A stretch of 20,306 nucleotides of DNA, taken from NCBI GenBank assembly GCA_002731315.1, contig PCBG01000007.1, forward strand, positions 1-20,306, read 5' to 3'. The position numbers were made by a program, and so were the translations under genes. The notes below the pieces were generated by a model. The model saw only the letters and a program-made list of their open reading frames with translations. It was not told the DNA's origin and made no database searches. Origin of the DNA: Rhodospirillaceae bacterium. GTDB taxonomy: Bacteria; Pseudomonadota; Alphaproteobacteria; Puniceispirillales; Puniceispirillaceae. Positions 1-6,351 of the stretch are shown here, one piece after another. The stretch's first letter is position 1. Every line of letters starts with the position of its first letter.

Positions 1-1
1 C

Positions 2-78
2 GCGCTCGTAGCTCAGCTGGATAGAGCACCAGACTACGAATCTGGGGGTCGGGAGTTCGAATCTTCCCGAGCGCGCCA
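2..78 (+). tRNA. tRNA-Arg (anticodon ACG)
   Basis: A complete cloverleaf can be folded by eye. The 7-bp acceptor stem pairs GCGCTCG (2-8) with CGAGCGC (68-74). The D-arm is GCTC...GAGC. The anticodon arm CCAGA/TCTGG has loop CTACGAA, giving ACG at 36-38. The T-arm has loop TTCGAAT. The discriminator is G75 and CCA is encoded at 76-78. ACG (read as ICG after A34 deamination) is the usual bacterial arginine tRNA for CGN codons. tRNA 3' ends are common integration sites, and the AT-richer accessory region begins immediately downstream. Confidence 0.97.
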
Positions 79-291
79 TTCTTTTAAGTGCGCTGTTGAA
101 GCGGACAAACGATCACGACCTGTTTCATGTGTTGTCGATGGTTTGAGTCTATCGACATGATGAGTGGCTTTTCACTCGAAATCAGGGGTCTTGGATGACC
201 AAAGATTAACCGAAGTCAATCTTGGTTTGGTTCCATATCCGACAAACAACTCCCCCATTGATTGTCTTCGCGACTCCGGCCCTGATTTACT
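79..291. other. Non-coding stretch between tRNA-Arg and first gene
   Basis: No gene is supported here. It contains three short inverted repeats: TGTCGAT (133-139) with ATCGACA (151-157), GAGTG (162-166) with CACTC (173-177), and CCAAAGATT (199-207) with AATCTTGG (218-225, one-base bulge). None is followed by a T-tract, so none is a clear terminator. No second copy of the tRNA 3' end was seen. Confidence 0.6.
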
Positions 292-621
292 TCAATCACG
301 TTTCCAAGACTCGACAGTCACACCCCGATAAGCCGTCAATTTCATAGCGATGCCTCCAAAAATTGCAGTCTCAAGTTCCTTCCAAACGGGAATGCAGGCT
401 TTAACAGCTTCTGGGCTCTCATATTCGAAAATGTACATCCGGGTAAGATTTTCATCTTGGTTCCAAACCTGATGTGCTGTGAAGCCAACTAGACCCTTCT
501 CACCAAGTTTCCTTAGCACAAGCTCCCTGTGTTCAGACCAGTTGCGTTCAAACAATGCAAGGTCACCCTCCGAAGCAAATTTTTGAACTGAGACGTTAGT
601 GAAACCAGTATTCGACGCCAT
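292..621 (-). CDS. Small conserved-looking protein, possible dimeric alpha/beta-barrel domain
   Basis: The gene encodes 109 aa starting at MASNTG. The start is set by CAGGAG about 9 bases upstream of ATG 619-621; a further-upstream ATG in frame lacks such a site. I do not recognise a named family. The single compact domain has alternating strand-like and helix-like segments: an N-terminal VSVQKFAS strand, a helix around LALFERNWSEHRELVL, a hydrophobic MYIFEYES strand, and a C-terminal KLTAYRGVTVESW strand. Together with about 100 residues, this suggests a ferredoxin-like ABM/dimeric barrel, an inference only. No signal peptide or membrane segment is seen. It lies downstream of the GST gene on the same strand with an 80-base gap, so co-transcription is possible. 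Confidence 0.7.
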   Translation of the reverse strand: MASNTGFTNVSVQKFASEGDLALFERNWSEHRELVLRKLGEKGLVGFTAHQVWNQDENLTRMYIFEYESPEAVKACIPVWKELETAIFGGIAMKLTAYRGVTVESWKRD

Positions 622-701
622 TAAAAACTCCTGATTAGGTAACCGCAGCAAAAATTAGCGGTGTCATCGGTTTTTTTAGAGATAGCGTCGCACCCAAAGA
701 T

Positions 702-1415
702 TTAAATTGGGCAGGTTGAAAAGCGATCGCCAACTGTGGCCGCGACTTTGTCTATCTCGCCAACTGACGCCGCGATGCCTGAGATTTTTGGGGCTTGAGC
801 AAAAGGCGTATCGCCAACGACAGCTCTCAAAACGCTAAATCCAGCTGTTTCCTCCACCGTGCGGACACAGGTGTACAAAAACACATCTGCATAGGAGCAT
901 TCTTCTCCAGCGAGAAATGGGCCAGTGTCTCGTGTCTTTAGGTGTTTTTCCAAAAATGCCAAACGAGTGTTATGAAGGGTTGCCAAATTCTCTATCGCCG
1001 TGTCTTTGCCACCCTCAGCGAGCGTGTCGGTCAACCTTAAGTTACGCCAAAAAACCTCATTATGGCCCGTTATAACGTCATGTAACGGAGAGAGGACAAA
1101 GGAGTAGTAGTCTTGAACCCATCCCCAGTACATTGCTGTCAATGCAGCGCTCTCAGGTGATTTTGGAGTTAATGGCCCTTGATACTTTGTGACCAGGTAT
1201 TGGATGATTGCCAGCGAGTCATTTAGCTCTAATCCATTCGAGTGGTCTTTTATCCACGGCACTGTTCCAAATGGCGCTTCGGTGTCTTTATCAAAATCCT
1301 CACCCATCGGTGTTGAAATAAGTTCCTTGACCGAAATGCCATGCATTGCACACACGATTTTAATTTGTTCTCCTCGACCAATGATAGGGAAATAGGCCAT
1401 GCTTATTTCATTCAT
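702..1415 (-). CDS. Glutathione S-transferase family protein (sigma-like)
   Basis: The gene encodes 237 aa with the two-domain GST layout, predicted cytosolic and acting in conjugation or reduction of electrophiles with glutathione. The N-terminal thioredoxin-like domain (about 1-80) opens with MAYFPIIGRGEQIKI; Tyr8 sits where the sigma/alpha/mu-type catalytic Tyr is expected. V52-P53 is the cis-proline motif, and LNDSLAI (64-70) matches the glutathione gamma-glutamyl binding loop, with Asp66 replacing the more usual Glu/Gln. The helical C-terminal domain includes GPFLAGEECSYADVFLY, the typical N-capping/hydrophobic staple region. The far C-terminus carries a ten-codon imperfect duplication (IAASVGE then VAATVGD). 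Length is slightly above the usual 200-220 aa. Its neighbours are a small unknown gene downstream and a racemase remnant upstream, which give no pathway. Confidence 0.9.
   Translation of the reverse strand: MNEISMAYFPIIGRGEQIKIVCAMHGISVKELISTPMGEDFDKDTEAPFGTVPWIKDHSNGLELNDSLAIIQYLVTKYQGPLTPKSPESAALTAMYWGWVQDYYSFVLSPLHDVITGHNEVFWRNLRLTDTLAEGGKDTAIENLATLHNTRLAFLEKHLKTRDTGPFLAGEECSYADVFLYTCVRTVEETAGFSVLRAVVGDTPFAQAPKISGIAASVGEIDKVAATVGDRFSTCPI
728..775. repeat. 30-bp-period imperfect tandem repeat inside the GST C-terminus
   Basis: The plus strand shows CGCCAACTG-TG-GCCGCGA at 728-745 and CGCCAACTG-AC-GCCGCGA at 758-775, offset by exactly 30 bp (ten codons). The repeat stays in frame and encodes IAASVGE and VAATVGD near the end of the GST. 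This is direct sequence evidence of a small in-frame duplication or of a convergent helical repeat. Confidence 0.75.
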
Positions 1416-1524
1416 CTAATTGTCTCCATATAATTTTTAGCGGTCAGCTAACCACAAAAATCTAGTTGACGACATCCCAATATTTGTAGTTTTGAAGTAA
1501 ATACCTACGGTGACAAAATTACCG

Positions 1525-1734
1525 TTAATCACTAATAACGTCTAGGCAAAACGCCTTGCTGGCGACCTGCGCATCTTTGTTATCGTCCATGAAGTTTTTC
1601 ACAAGCGCCGAGGCGTCTGCATGAACAATTATCATGCCTACATCAGCATCTTCGGACGCAAATCTCGTTATCAAATTACGATAATGAAAATCCGTCACTG
1701 CTGGTCCAATGCCTCCAATCAAACCAATTTGCAT
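1525..1734 (-). pseudogene. Aspartate/glutamate racemase family, N-terminal fragment
   Basis: The 69 codons begin MQIGLIGGIGPAVTDFHYRN, the conserved opening strand and glycine loop of Asp/Glu racemases. VGMIIVHADASALVKNFM and KDAQVASKAF fit the next helix and strand. Intact family members are about 230 aa with two catalytic cysteines. This frame ends at a TAA before the first expected catalytic Cys, and only 109 bases separate it from the next gene, so the rest of the enzyme is missing. GGAG stands 9 bases before the ATG, so a short peptide could still be made. I read it as a remnant of a deleted amino-acid racemase gene. Confidence 0.75.
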
Positions 1735-1872
1735 AACCGATTACTCCATAAAAAAATTTTCAAAATGCTCGAAATGGGGAAGAACCCATGCCAGTGCACT
1801 AAATTTCTTAACCAATTGAGCGCTTGGTCTACAATATGCGTATGACTATCTGCGTGCTCTTAGGAGACAAAA

Positions 1873-2046
1873 ATGAGTTTTTCTGCACATCTAGAATACC
1901 TATTCCACATCACCTGTTCAGAATGCCAATTTTATTGGACGTATGCGTCTATGGAAAAACGCTTCGATATCGAGAAGAAAGATTTTCACTGCCCAAATTG
2001 TGGTCACAAAAATCCCGTGAAATTAGAAGATGAAGTAAGCGAGTGA
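1873..2046 (+). CDS. 57-aa zinc-ribbon-like protein, first of a three-gene run
   Basis: ATG 1873-1875 is preceded by TAGGAG with a 6-base spacing, a strong ribosome binding site. The 57-aa product has two CxxC knuckles, C15-S-E-C18 and C42-P-N-C45-G-H, separated by a 23-residue basic/aromatic linker. This is the layout of a single treble-clef or zinc-ribbon domain. The C-terminus is acidic. No enzyme motif is present. Such mini zinc ribbons often bind nucleic acid or proteins, but that is inference. Its stop codon TGA overlaps the GTG start of the next gene (GTGA at 2043-2046), a classic translational-coupling arrangement. I do not recognise a named family. Confidence 0.75.
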   Translation: MSFSAHLEYLFHITCSECQFYWTYASMEKRFDIEKKDFHCPNCGHKNPVKLEDEVSE

Positions 2047-2327
2047 GCAGGACTCCTTTTTCTATCGAAAAACAAACGGACAACGTTTTCGTTGTTACTG
2101 TTGCAGACAGCGTGACTACTACTCATACGGTGACAGTCACTGATCAAAGTCTCACTGACCTTACCGAAGACTATGCGACAAAGATGCAACTGTTAGAGTT
2201 CTCTTTCAATTTCCTTCTTGGTAGAGAACCGAACACATCCATTCTGTCGTCATTCGATATCAAAGTAATTTCGAGGTACTTCTCCGACTATGGAGATGAA
2301 GTCAGACGATGGTGCGATGCGGGTTAG
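2043..2327 (+). CDS. 94-aa conserved-type hypothetical protein
   Basis: GTG start at 2043 overlaps the upstream stop by four bases. The 94-aa product starts SRTPFSIEKQTDNVFVVTV, followed by a Thr/Val-rich beta-rich stretch (about 10-42, TTTHTVTVTD). A helix KMQLLEFSFNFLL leads to SILSSFDIKVISRYFSDYGD at the C-terminus. The segment ILSSFD-IKVI-RYF resembles a short conserved hypothetical family I have seen in proteobacteria and cyanobacteria, but I cannot name it or give a function. No signal peptide or membrane helix is seen. It sits between two CxxC proteins in one apparent operon and overlaps the next gene's start by 11 bases. High confidence that it is coding, low for any role. Confidence 0.7.
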   Translation: MSRTPFSIEKQTDNVFVVTVADSVTTTHTVTVTDQSLTDLTEDYATKMQLLEFSFNFLLGREPNTSILSSFDIKVISRYFSDYGDEVRRWCDAG

Positions 2328-2496
2328 AACCAAAGATTGTTATGTCTGTAATGACCCAAAGAAAGTCTTGTATCGGTGTCGATACGAAGAGTTGAAGGAT
2401 TGGGTGTTTTTATGTGGAAAGTGTCTGACGGACGTTAAATCACGATTTGAGGATAACTACCAATACGGTGGAACTTGGAAAAGTAAGAAGAGGTGA
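2317..2496 (+). CDS. 59-aa CxxC/CxxC small protein, third of the run
   Basis: The chosen ATG at 2317 gives 59 aa and an 11-base overlap with the preceding gene. ATGs at 2290 and 2296 are possible and would add 9 or 7 residues. No strong ribosome binding site decides, so coupling is likely. The protein has C8-Y-V-C11 and C33-G-K-C36 knuckles and ends YQYGGTWKSKKR, a basic tail. This pattern (a cysteine pair, an aromatic strand WVFLC, a second pair, then the basic tail) resembles a conserved small zinc-binding hypothetical family; the function is unknown. It shares the two-knuckle architecture with the gene at 1873 but not obvious sequence identity. Confidence 0.65.
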   Translation: MRVRTKDCYVCNDPKKVLYRCRYEELKDWVFLCGKCLTDVKSRFEDNYQYGGTWKSKKR

Positions 2497-2586
2497 ATCC
2501 CAAGTATGGTCATTTACAATTCGGAAAAGGATTATATCAAGGACCAAATCAGTATTTATAACTGCTCAATTAACACAATTAAGTGA

Positions 2587-2757
2587 ATGCAATTTAATTA
2601 TGGAACTAACAGTCTTCGTGAAATGCGGGGAGATAATAAGAAAGTTATTGATGCTCTAAAACAGGTAATCACGCATTTAAAAGCGTAACGAAAAGAAACT
2701 GACCAAAGACCCATTCAGTTCGAAATCCCAGAAATCTTGGAATTGGTTAATCCATAA
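2587..2757 (+). pseudogene. Interrupted small ORF, possible endolysin-like N-terminus
   Basis: ATG 2587 opens 33 codons containing NYGTNSLREMRGDNKKVIDA, then TAA at 2686-2688. The same frame continues for 22 more sense codons (RPIQFEIPEILELVNP) to TAA at 2755-2757. The pattern S-L-x-x-M-x-G-x-N-K-K-V-I-D-A is reminiscent of the start of phage L-Ala-D-Glu/VanY-type endolysins, but the match is short. It may be a stop-interrupted remnant or chance; codon use is AT-rich and unlike the right half of the window. No ribosome binding site is convincing. Confidence 0.25.
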
Positions 2758-2823
2758 TTAGGTGTTCCACATGCGTGTGGCGGCTTGCACCACTGATGAT
2801 GGCCTAAACGCTGACCATCGTCG

Positions 2824-2976
2824 CTACGGCAGCGGGGGCTTATTCTGAGCTAACTTAGCTGGCACAGCTGATTGCCTGGGTGTTTTCCGCTGCTTGCACA
2901 TTTGCTTCGCAGCTATAAGGGCAAAAGCACCAATCACCGCTCCCGAAATCACTTGAATTTTCGCTGTGAAAAACAT
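2824..2976 (-). CDS. Possible 50-aa single-pass membrane microprotein
   Basis: On the minus strand ATG 2974-2976 opens 50 codons to TAG 2824-2826. Residues 7-27 form one hydrophobic segment (IQVISGAVIGAFALIAAKQM), followed by a strongly basic stretch KQRKTPRQ and a Pro/Lys-rich tail. The charge pattern suggests an N-out or N-in single-pass helix with a cytoplasmic basic tail. A weak purine-rich stretch (TAGG about 10 bases upstream) is the only start signal. No family is recognised. It is plausible as a small protein in an otherwise empty stretch, but could be chance. Confidence 0.35.
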   Translation of the reverse strand: MFFTAKIQVISGAVIGAFALIAAKQMCKQRKTPRQSAVPAKLAQNKPPLP

Positions 2977-3053
2977 GGTTAAACCTAGGTCTAATGTTAC
3001 TTCAGTCTGTGCAGAGGGACTTTGACAACCATCAAGTAAAAAAGTGCAACAAC

Positions 3054-3350
3054 TTATTCGTGTTCGCCATTATTTGCCCGTCCCAAAGTTCCAAAATAAG
3101 CTGGCTTGCGTCTAGCTGTTTCGAAGGTTGCGAGCGTGATAAAGACACCAGCCAAAAGTATTGCATGGACTAGTGCGCTAATGCCGAATGCGAGTATCGA
3201 CCCAACCCAACTCGAAAAGACAATGCACCACATCCATGCCAGCAGCTGCATGACCATGTGCCTTGCATTCAGGTCAGGTATTCGGGACAAAGGATTGAGC
3301 TTGCTGTCCATAATTAGATCGTAGAATTTCTTGGGATCGTTTTGGTGCAT
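3054..3350 (-). CDS. 98-aa two-helix membrane protein, hypothetical
   Basis: The start is taken at MHQNDPKKFYDLIM (ATG 3348-3350) because AGAGA lies about 6 bases upstream and the domain begins here; the longer frame to 3527 adds low-complexity, Cys/Arg-rich residues unlike the rest. Residues 1-35 are soluble (KFYDLIMDSKLNPLSRIPDL). Two hydrophobic helices follow (about 39-58, VMQLLAWMWCIVFSSWVGSI; about 60-82, ILAFGISALVHAILLAGVFI), then a basic tail ETARRKPAYF. I believe similar proteins occur as conserved hypotheticals in marine alphaproteobacteria, but cannot name the family. No neighbour suggests a role. Confidence 0.65.
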   Translation of the reverse strand: MHQNDPKKFYDLIMDSKLNPLSRIPDLNARHMVMQLLAWMWCIVFSSWVGSILAFGISALVHAILLAGVFITLATFETARRKPAYFGTLGRANNGEHE

Positions 3351-3724
3351 CTTGGTCTCTTTCGTTACACAGTAGCGGCTCAACTCCCCTGTAATACATA
3401 GGCTGCAAAAACACCGACGCAAGGTAGCGACCACAGAAAGACCGTCGAGCCATGTCACAACTCGTCTTTGCATTGTCATTAGGGTAGGGCACAGACGACC
3501 AGCATCGAACCCTCGTCCGGCGTTCAACGCTGCCTCAGGTAACCCAACCAGATCAACTCACAGCACCACCGCATCTACCACGCGCATTTCCCCAAGAATG
3601 AGTTCATCACTGCGAAGTATATTTCCTTGCGTGTTGACTGCAGCGACGATCGGTGGACTCGCTGGGAGCTATATCGAATTGATAAAACCAAAGATAGGGT
3701 GTCCCAGCGCGTTAAACCCGACGA
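3351..3724. other. No supported gene
   Basis: Frames exist on both strands but none has a convincing start, domain or coding composition. A plus-strand frame at 3598-3822 begins with a hydrophobic stretch but degenerates into an Arg/Cys/His-rich tail, which I read as non-coding. Confidence 0.45.
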
Positions 3725-3835
3725 TCACGGTATTGACACCCACACCGGACGCCGGGACACGTGAAAGACATCGGCTATCTTTGCGCAAGTGTCACTGCGG
3801 CACACCCGCGCATAAGAAGTAGACAGGGTAAACAT
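3725..3835 (-). pseudogene. 36-codon scrap with a recombinase-like helix-turn-helix
   Basis: The frame ATG 3833-3835 to TGA 3725-3727 contains KIADVFHVSRRPVWVSI, which resembles the HTH of serine recombinases or transposases (pattern x-I-A-x-x-F-x-V-S-R-x-T-V). A Pro replaces the usual Thr, and the preceding residues have no clear domain. If real, it is a decayed C-terminal tail of a mobile-element recombinase. The match is short and may be accidental. Confidence 0.2.
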
Positions 3836-3936
3836 GTTATAAGTACTGCAGCGAGTCATCGCTTTCTCAATAAGTTCGAAATGAACAGCATTAGCAATTA
3901 GACTAAACCGCAGCGAAGTAGGTGATGAGGGTTCCG

Positions 3937-4116
3937 CTATTCAACTGTGTTGCTGTTGCGAACGCCTCGTTGCTCCAAAACATCCAAAACTTGGATTTGA
4001 TCACAACTTAAGCCGGCAGCAATAAGTATTATAGCCTTATGCTTGTGAACCCCTCTCTTTCGGTAGGCTGTGAACAGTCGAGTGATGGTTTCGTCTAGGG
4101 CGTTACGCTTGGACAT
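3937..4116 (-). CDS. 59-aa basic helical small protein
   Basis: ATG 4114-4116 opens 59 codons to TAG 3937-3939. It sits one base after the stop of the upstream gene (TAG-T-ATG), so translation is probably coupled. The sequence MSKRNALDETITRLFTAYRK is basic and amphipathic. AIILIAAGLSCDQIQVLDVL could form two helices with a turn at GLSCDQ, reminiscent of a helix-turn-helix, but I see no family match. No signal peptide. Its role is unknown; the pairing with a small membrane protein is the only context. Confidence 0.45.
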   Translation of the reverse strand: MSKRNALDETITRLFTAYRKRGVHKHKAIILIAAGLSCDQIQVLDVLEQRGVRNSNTVE

Positions 4117-4117
4117 A

Positions 4118-4258
4118 CTAGTCGATTAAGGCGACGTAGGTTACAGCAGAGGCCAAAGCCACAAGCAGCACCACTGGTCCCTTGCGAGACTTCCGTCTAA
4201 AGTTGGCTCTAGTAGTTATAGCGTTCATCAAAGGAACACGATTGAAATCGTTACTCAT
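4118..4258 (-). CDS. 46-aa tail-anchored small membrane protein
   Basis: The start MSNDFNRVPL (ATG 4256-4258) is chosen because AGGA lies 7 bases upstream; a longer frame to 4318 lacks such a site. After a soluble basic segment (TRANFRRKSRKG) there is one C-terminal hydrophobic helix (PVVLLVALASAVTYVALI) ending in Asp, the layout of a C-tail-anchored protein with the basic side in the cytoplasm. It is followed after one base by the 59-aa gene. No family is recognised. Confidence 0.5.
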   Translation of the reverse strand: MSNDFNRVPLMNAITTRANFRRKSRKGPVVLLVALASAVTYVALID

Positions 4259-4328
4259 GATATCCTGCCTTTTGGTGACGGAGGCTTGTGGCGAACTCCG
4301 ATACCCGTAGTGTCGCATTTAAAAGACC

Positions 4329-4511
4329 CTAACTGCAACGACGAAATGTAGACCGGTTCCAAAAAATTTCTCTAACGTGCTCCATTTCAACGGCTTTTAT
4401 CTTGGTAAAAGATGTAACCCTACTAATTGCAAATGGTTCATTTGCAAGATTGGTGGGGTTGACGCAAAAAAGACCTGATTTCAGCGGTCCGAGTTTAAGG
4501 GGCAAACACAT
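4329..4511 (-). CDS. Possible 60-aa hypothetical protein
   Basis: An open frame of 60 codons, starting MCLPLKLGPLKSGLFCV and ending EMEHVREIFWNRSTFRRCS. The nearest purine-rich site (GAGGTGAG) is about 14 bases upstream, longer than ideal. No motif, signal peptide or membrane helix is apparent, and no family is recognised. It might be a genuine short gene or a chance frame. Confidence 0.25.
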   Translation of the reverse strand: MCLPLKLGPLKSGLFCVNPTNLANEPFAISRVTSFTKIKAVEMEHVREIFWNRSTFRRCS

Positions 4512-4664
4512 GAAAAAGCATTCTCACCTCTAGATACAACCCAAATCATGACCTGATTAGGCCTAACTAAGGAGACTTTTTAAAAGTGCAAGAAATCCTC
4601 GCTTGTCTAGGCGATGAAGTAAAATCTTAGCTGCCGAATAACGATCGTAGGTGCAGACGTTAAA
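4512..4664. other. Intergenic, with a possible truncated gene start
   Basis: On the plus strand AAGGAG (near 4570) precedes a GTG at about 4587 with 14 codons reading VQEILACLGDEVKS then TAG. It could be the 5' stump of a lost gene or chance. Nothing else is supported. Confidence 0.2.
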
Positions 4665-5081
4665 TTATTTTCTTCGAAAGTAGCGGCGATATCTTGGGGG
4701 AGATGCGAAGTGAATCACAAGGGCAAAACCAAGCCAGAAAAACGCTAAAGCCCAGTGTTGCAACGATACATCAGTTCCTCCAGCCTGCGCTTTCCAAGCG
4801 ACAGCAAGCCCAATGATTGAAAGGAAGAACAGGAACGTTTTAATGAAGTGTATTGGAAAAACTTCAGTGCTGCCTTGAAGCAGGTGCATCACACCATAAA
4901 ACGCAAACGTGCCTATAACCGCTAGTCGGATTGCATGCAAACGACCCATAGGAATTTCGTCTGGCTCCACCTTCACGTGCGGAAACATAATGGACAGATC
5001 GAATAACCACGCGACGACGGTATAGATTCCCCATAACGTGATGAGCCCTATCAGAATGTTTGCAAGTCGACGTGCCAACAT
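4665..5081 (-). CDS. 138-aa integral membrane protein, four helices
   Basis: The product starts MLARRLANILIGLITLWGIY and has four hydrophobic segments: about 5-27, 48-68 (AIRLAVIGTFAFYGVMHLL), 80-97 (IKTFLFFLSIIGLAVAW) and 110-127 (WALAFFWLGFALVIHF). It ends in a strongly basic tail PPRYRRYFRRK, which by the positive-inside rule is cytoplasmic. A 19-residue scrap upstream on the same strand (SMDAFFWFALG, about 5210-5265) resembles its fourth helix, hinting at a decayed paralogue. No enzyme motif or family is recognised. The ribosome binding site is weak. Confidence 0.6.
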   Translation of the reverse strand: MLARRLANILIGLITLWGIYTVVAWLFDLSIMFPHVKVEPDEIPMGRLHAIRLAVIGTFAFYGVMHLLQGSTEVFPIHFIKTFLFFLSIIGLAVAWKAQAGGTDVSLQHWALAFFWLGFALVIHFASPPRYRRYFRRK

Positions 5082-5373
5082 TGGACAATGCTTTCATCAT
5101 TTGTCTAACCACACAAGAAACGTTCTGTAGCTTGCTCTCTAATCGAGGCTGATTATCCTTTGGGGTATATCAGAATCCGCGCGCAATTAGCTAATTCGAA
5201 TAGCGGCCTTGCCAGCGACACCCTAGCGCAAACCAGAAAAATGCGTCCATAGAGTGCAATCAGTTATGGCCATTATAGCCTTTCTTTTTTAAATACTTGG
5301 ACCGTTAGCTCCCCCACCTATGATCCGGCTAAAATTAAATTTTCGCGCGAACTTTGGATTTGTGATCACACTA
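5082..5373. other. Intergenic, no intact gene
   Basis: There is no convincing gene. The minus strand at about 5208-5266 reads SMDAFFWFALG before a stop, similar in character to helix 4 of the membrane protein at 4665, so this may be the residue of a partial duplication. No clear terminator. Confidence 0.35.
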
Positions 5374-6189
5374 TTATTGCTCGACCTTTAAGCTTGGCAT
5401 TGCTAAGCGTACAGTGAGGTTGCCTAGAAAAGACCTGGCCTCCATCCTGACGGGTAAGAACAGTGTGGGCCTCACCTCTGCGATGTAGATAAGAATATCA
5501 TCAGGCGCTGGCTGTTTGTTTTGCCAACGTGATTTGCGCTGATGACCTCCGGTTGGCTTGCTTGCAAAGCCGCACTTTAAGACCGTTCCTTCAAAGGCAA
5601 ATGGCCGGTCTTTCTCCAAATAGTCGGAGCCAAGATCGAACAATGTAATTTCAGATGTTCGCAGGCCGTCATAGATGCTTTCAGAACCTGCACACGAGCC
5701 GGCCTGCGAGATATTGTTCAGCATGTTAAGCATCGCGCTAAGTGGGTCAATTGCATCTTTGATATGCTTGTCAACAAGCGGAAACACTTTTTCTAAATCA
5801 AGGGCAGGTTCCCTTTTGGTGATCACCGAACTCGTATCTGACGTCCACGAGCTTGCCGCTTCTTTGTTGCCCCAGTCGGACATGCTGGAAATTAGCAACC
5901 TAATTGGCAGGTACTTTCCACCCTCAATTTTACCGGAAAGCTCAGCGCGTCCTCTGTATTTTCGAAACATCTCAGTTAAGCCAACAGTCTGAGACACCGC
6001 GACCACTTCAAACGACTTATTACCAAAAACCCACTTTGCATCAGTGGTTGCTAATTCTGCGTGCCCTAAACCAACCCTGTAAGTTAGCTGAAGTGACATT
6101 GTTGTTGTCTGCGAGAAAGCGGTGACCGACTCAAAAAAGCAGACAAAAACTGCCGCGACGCAAAGAACGAAAGATCTAGGGCGCACCAT
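5374..6189 (-). CDS. DUF3108 family secreted protein
   Basis: The start at MVRPRSFVLCV (ATG 6187-6189) gives 271 aa with a signal peptide (about 1-28, hydrophobic core FVLCVAAVFVCFF, cleavage near TAFS). An upstream in-frame ATG would bury it. The mature part matches DUF3108: LTYRVGLGHAELATTD, then FEVVAVSQTVGLTEMFRKYRG, KYLPIRLLISS, and the central DPLSAMLNMLNNI followed by CAGSESIYDGLRTSEITLF. This last segment is the family's typical 'PLSA...C...DG' block. The C-terminus LPVRMEARSFLGNLTVRLA is the closing beta segment. DUF3108 proteins are periplasmic or envelope-associated beta-rich proteins of unknown function. It stands alone on the minus strand, without a strong ribosome binding site. 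Confidence 0.85.
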   Translation of the reverse strand: MVRPRSFVLCVAAVFVCFFESVTAFSQTTTMSLQLTYRVGLGHAELATTDAKWVFGNKSFEVVAVSQTVGLTEMFRKYRGRAELSGKIEGGKYLPIRLLISSMSDWGNKEAASSWTSDTSSVITKREPALDLEKVFPLVDKHIKDAIDPLSAMLNMLNNISQAGSCAGSESIYDGLRTSEITLFDLGSDYLEKDRPFAFEGTVLKCGFASKPTGGHQRKSRWQNKQPAPDDILIYIAEVRPTLFLPVRMEARSFLGNLTVRLAMPSLKVEQ

Positions 6190-6351
6190 TATTTTCAAGT
6201 CTGAAATATGATATATCTGCTGTTTTCTATTGTATTTCGACAAAACATTTAGCATCTGCGATTGAAAAACAACTCATCTATCGACAGTAAATGGTGGTTG
6301 AAAGAACATTTGTTAGTGGGCGTCCTCAGATACCGGAATTCTCCTCGGGCT

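Noticed and set aside
2447..2659. 70-codon plus-strand frame overlapping the third micro-gene
   Set aside because: Starts inside the better-supported CxxC gene, has no start signal and low-complexity AT-rich content.
3598..3822. 74-codon plus-strand frame with a hydrophobic start
   Set aside because: No ribosome binding site, degenerate Arg/His/Cys-rich tail and no family resemblance.
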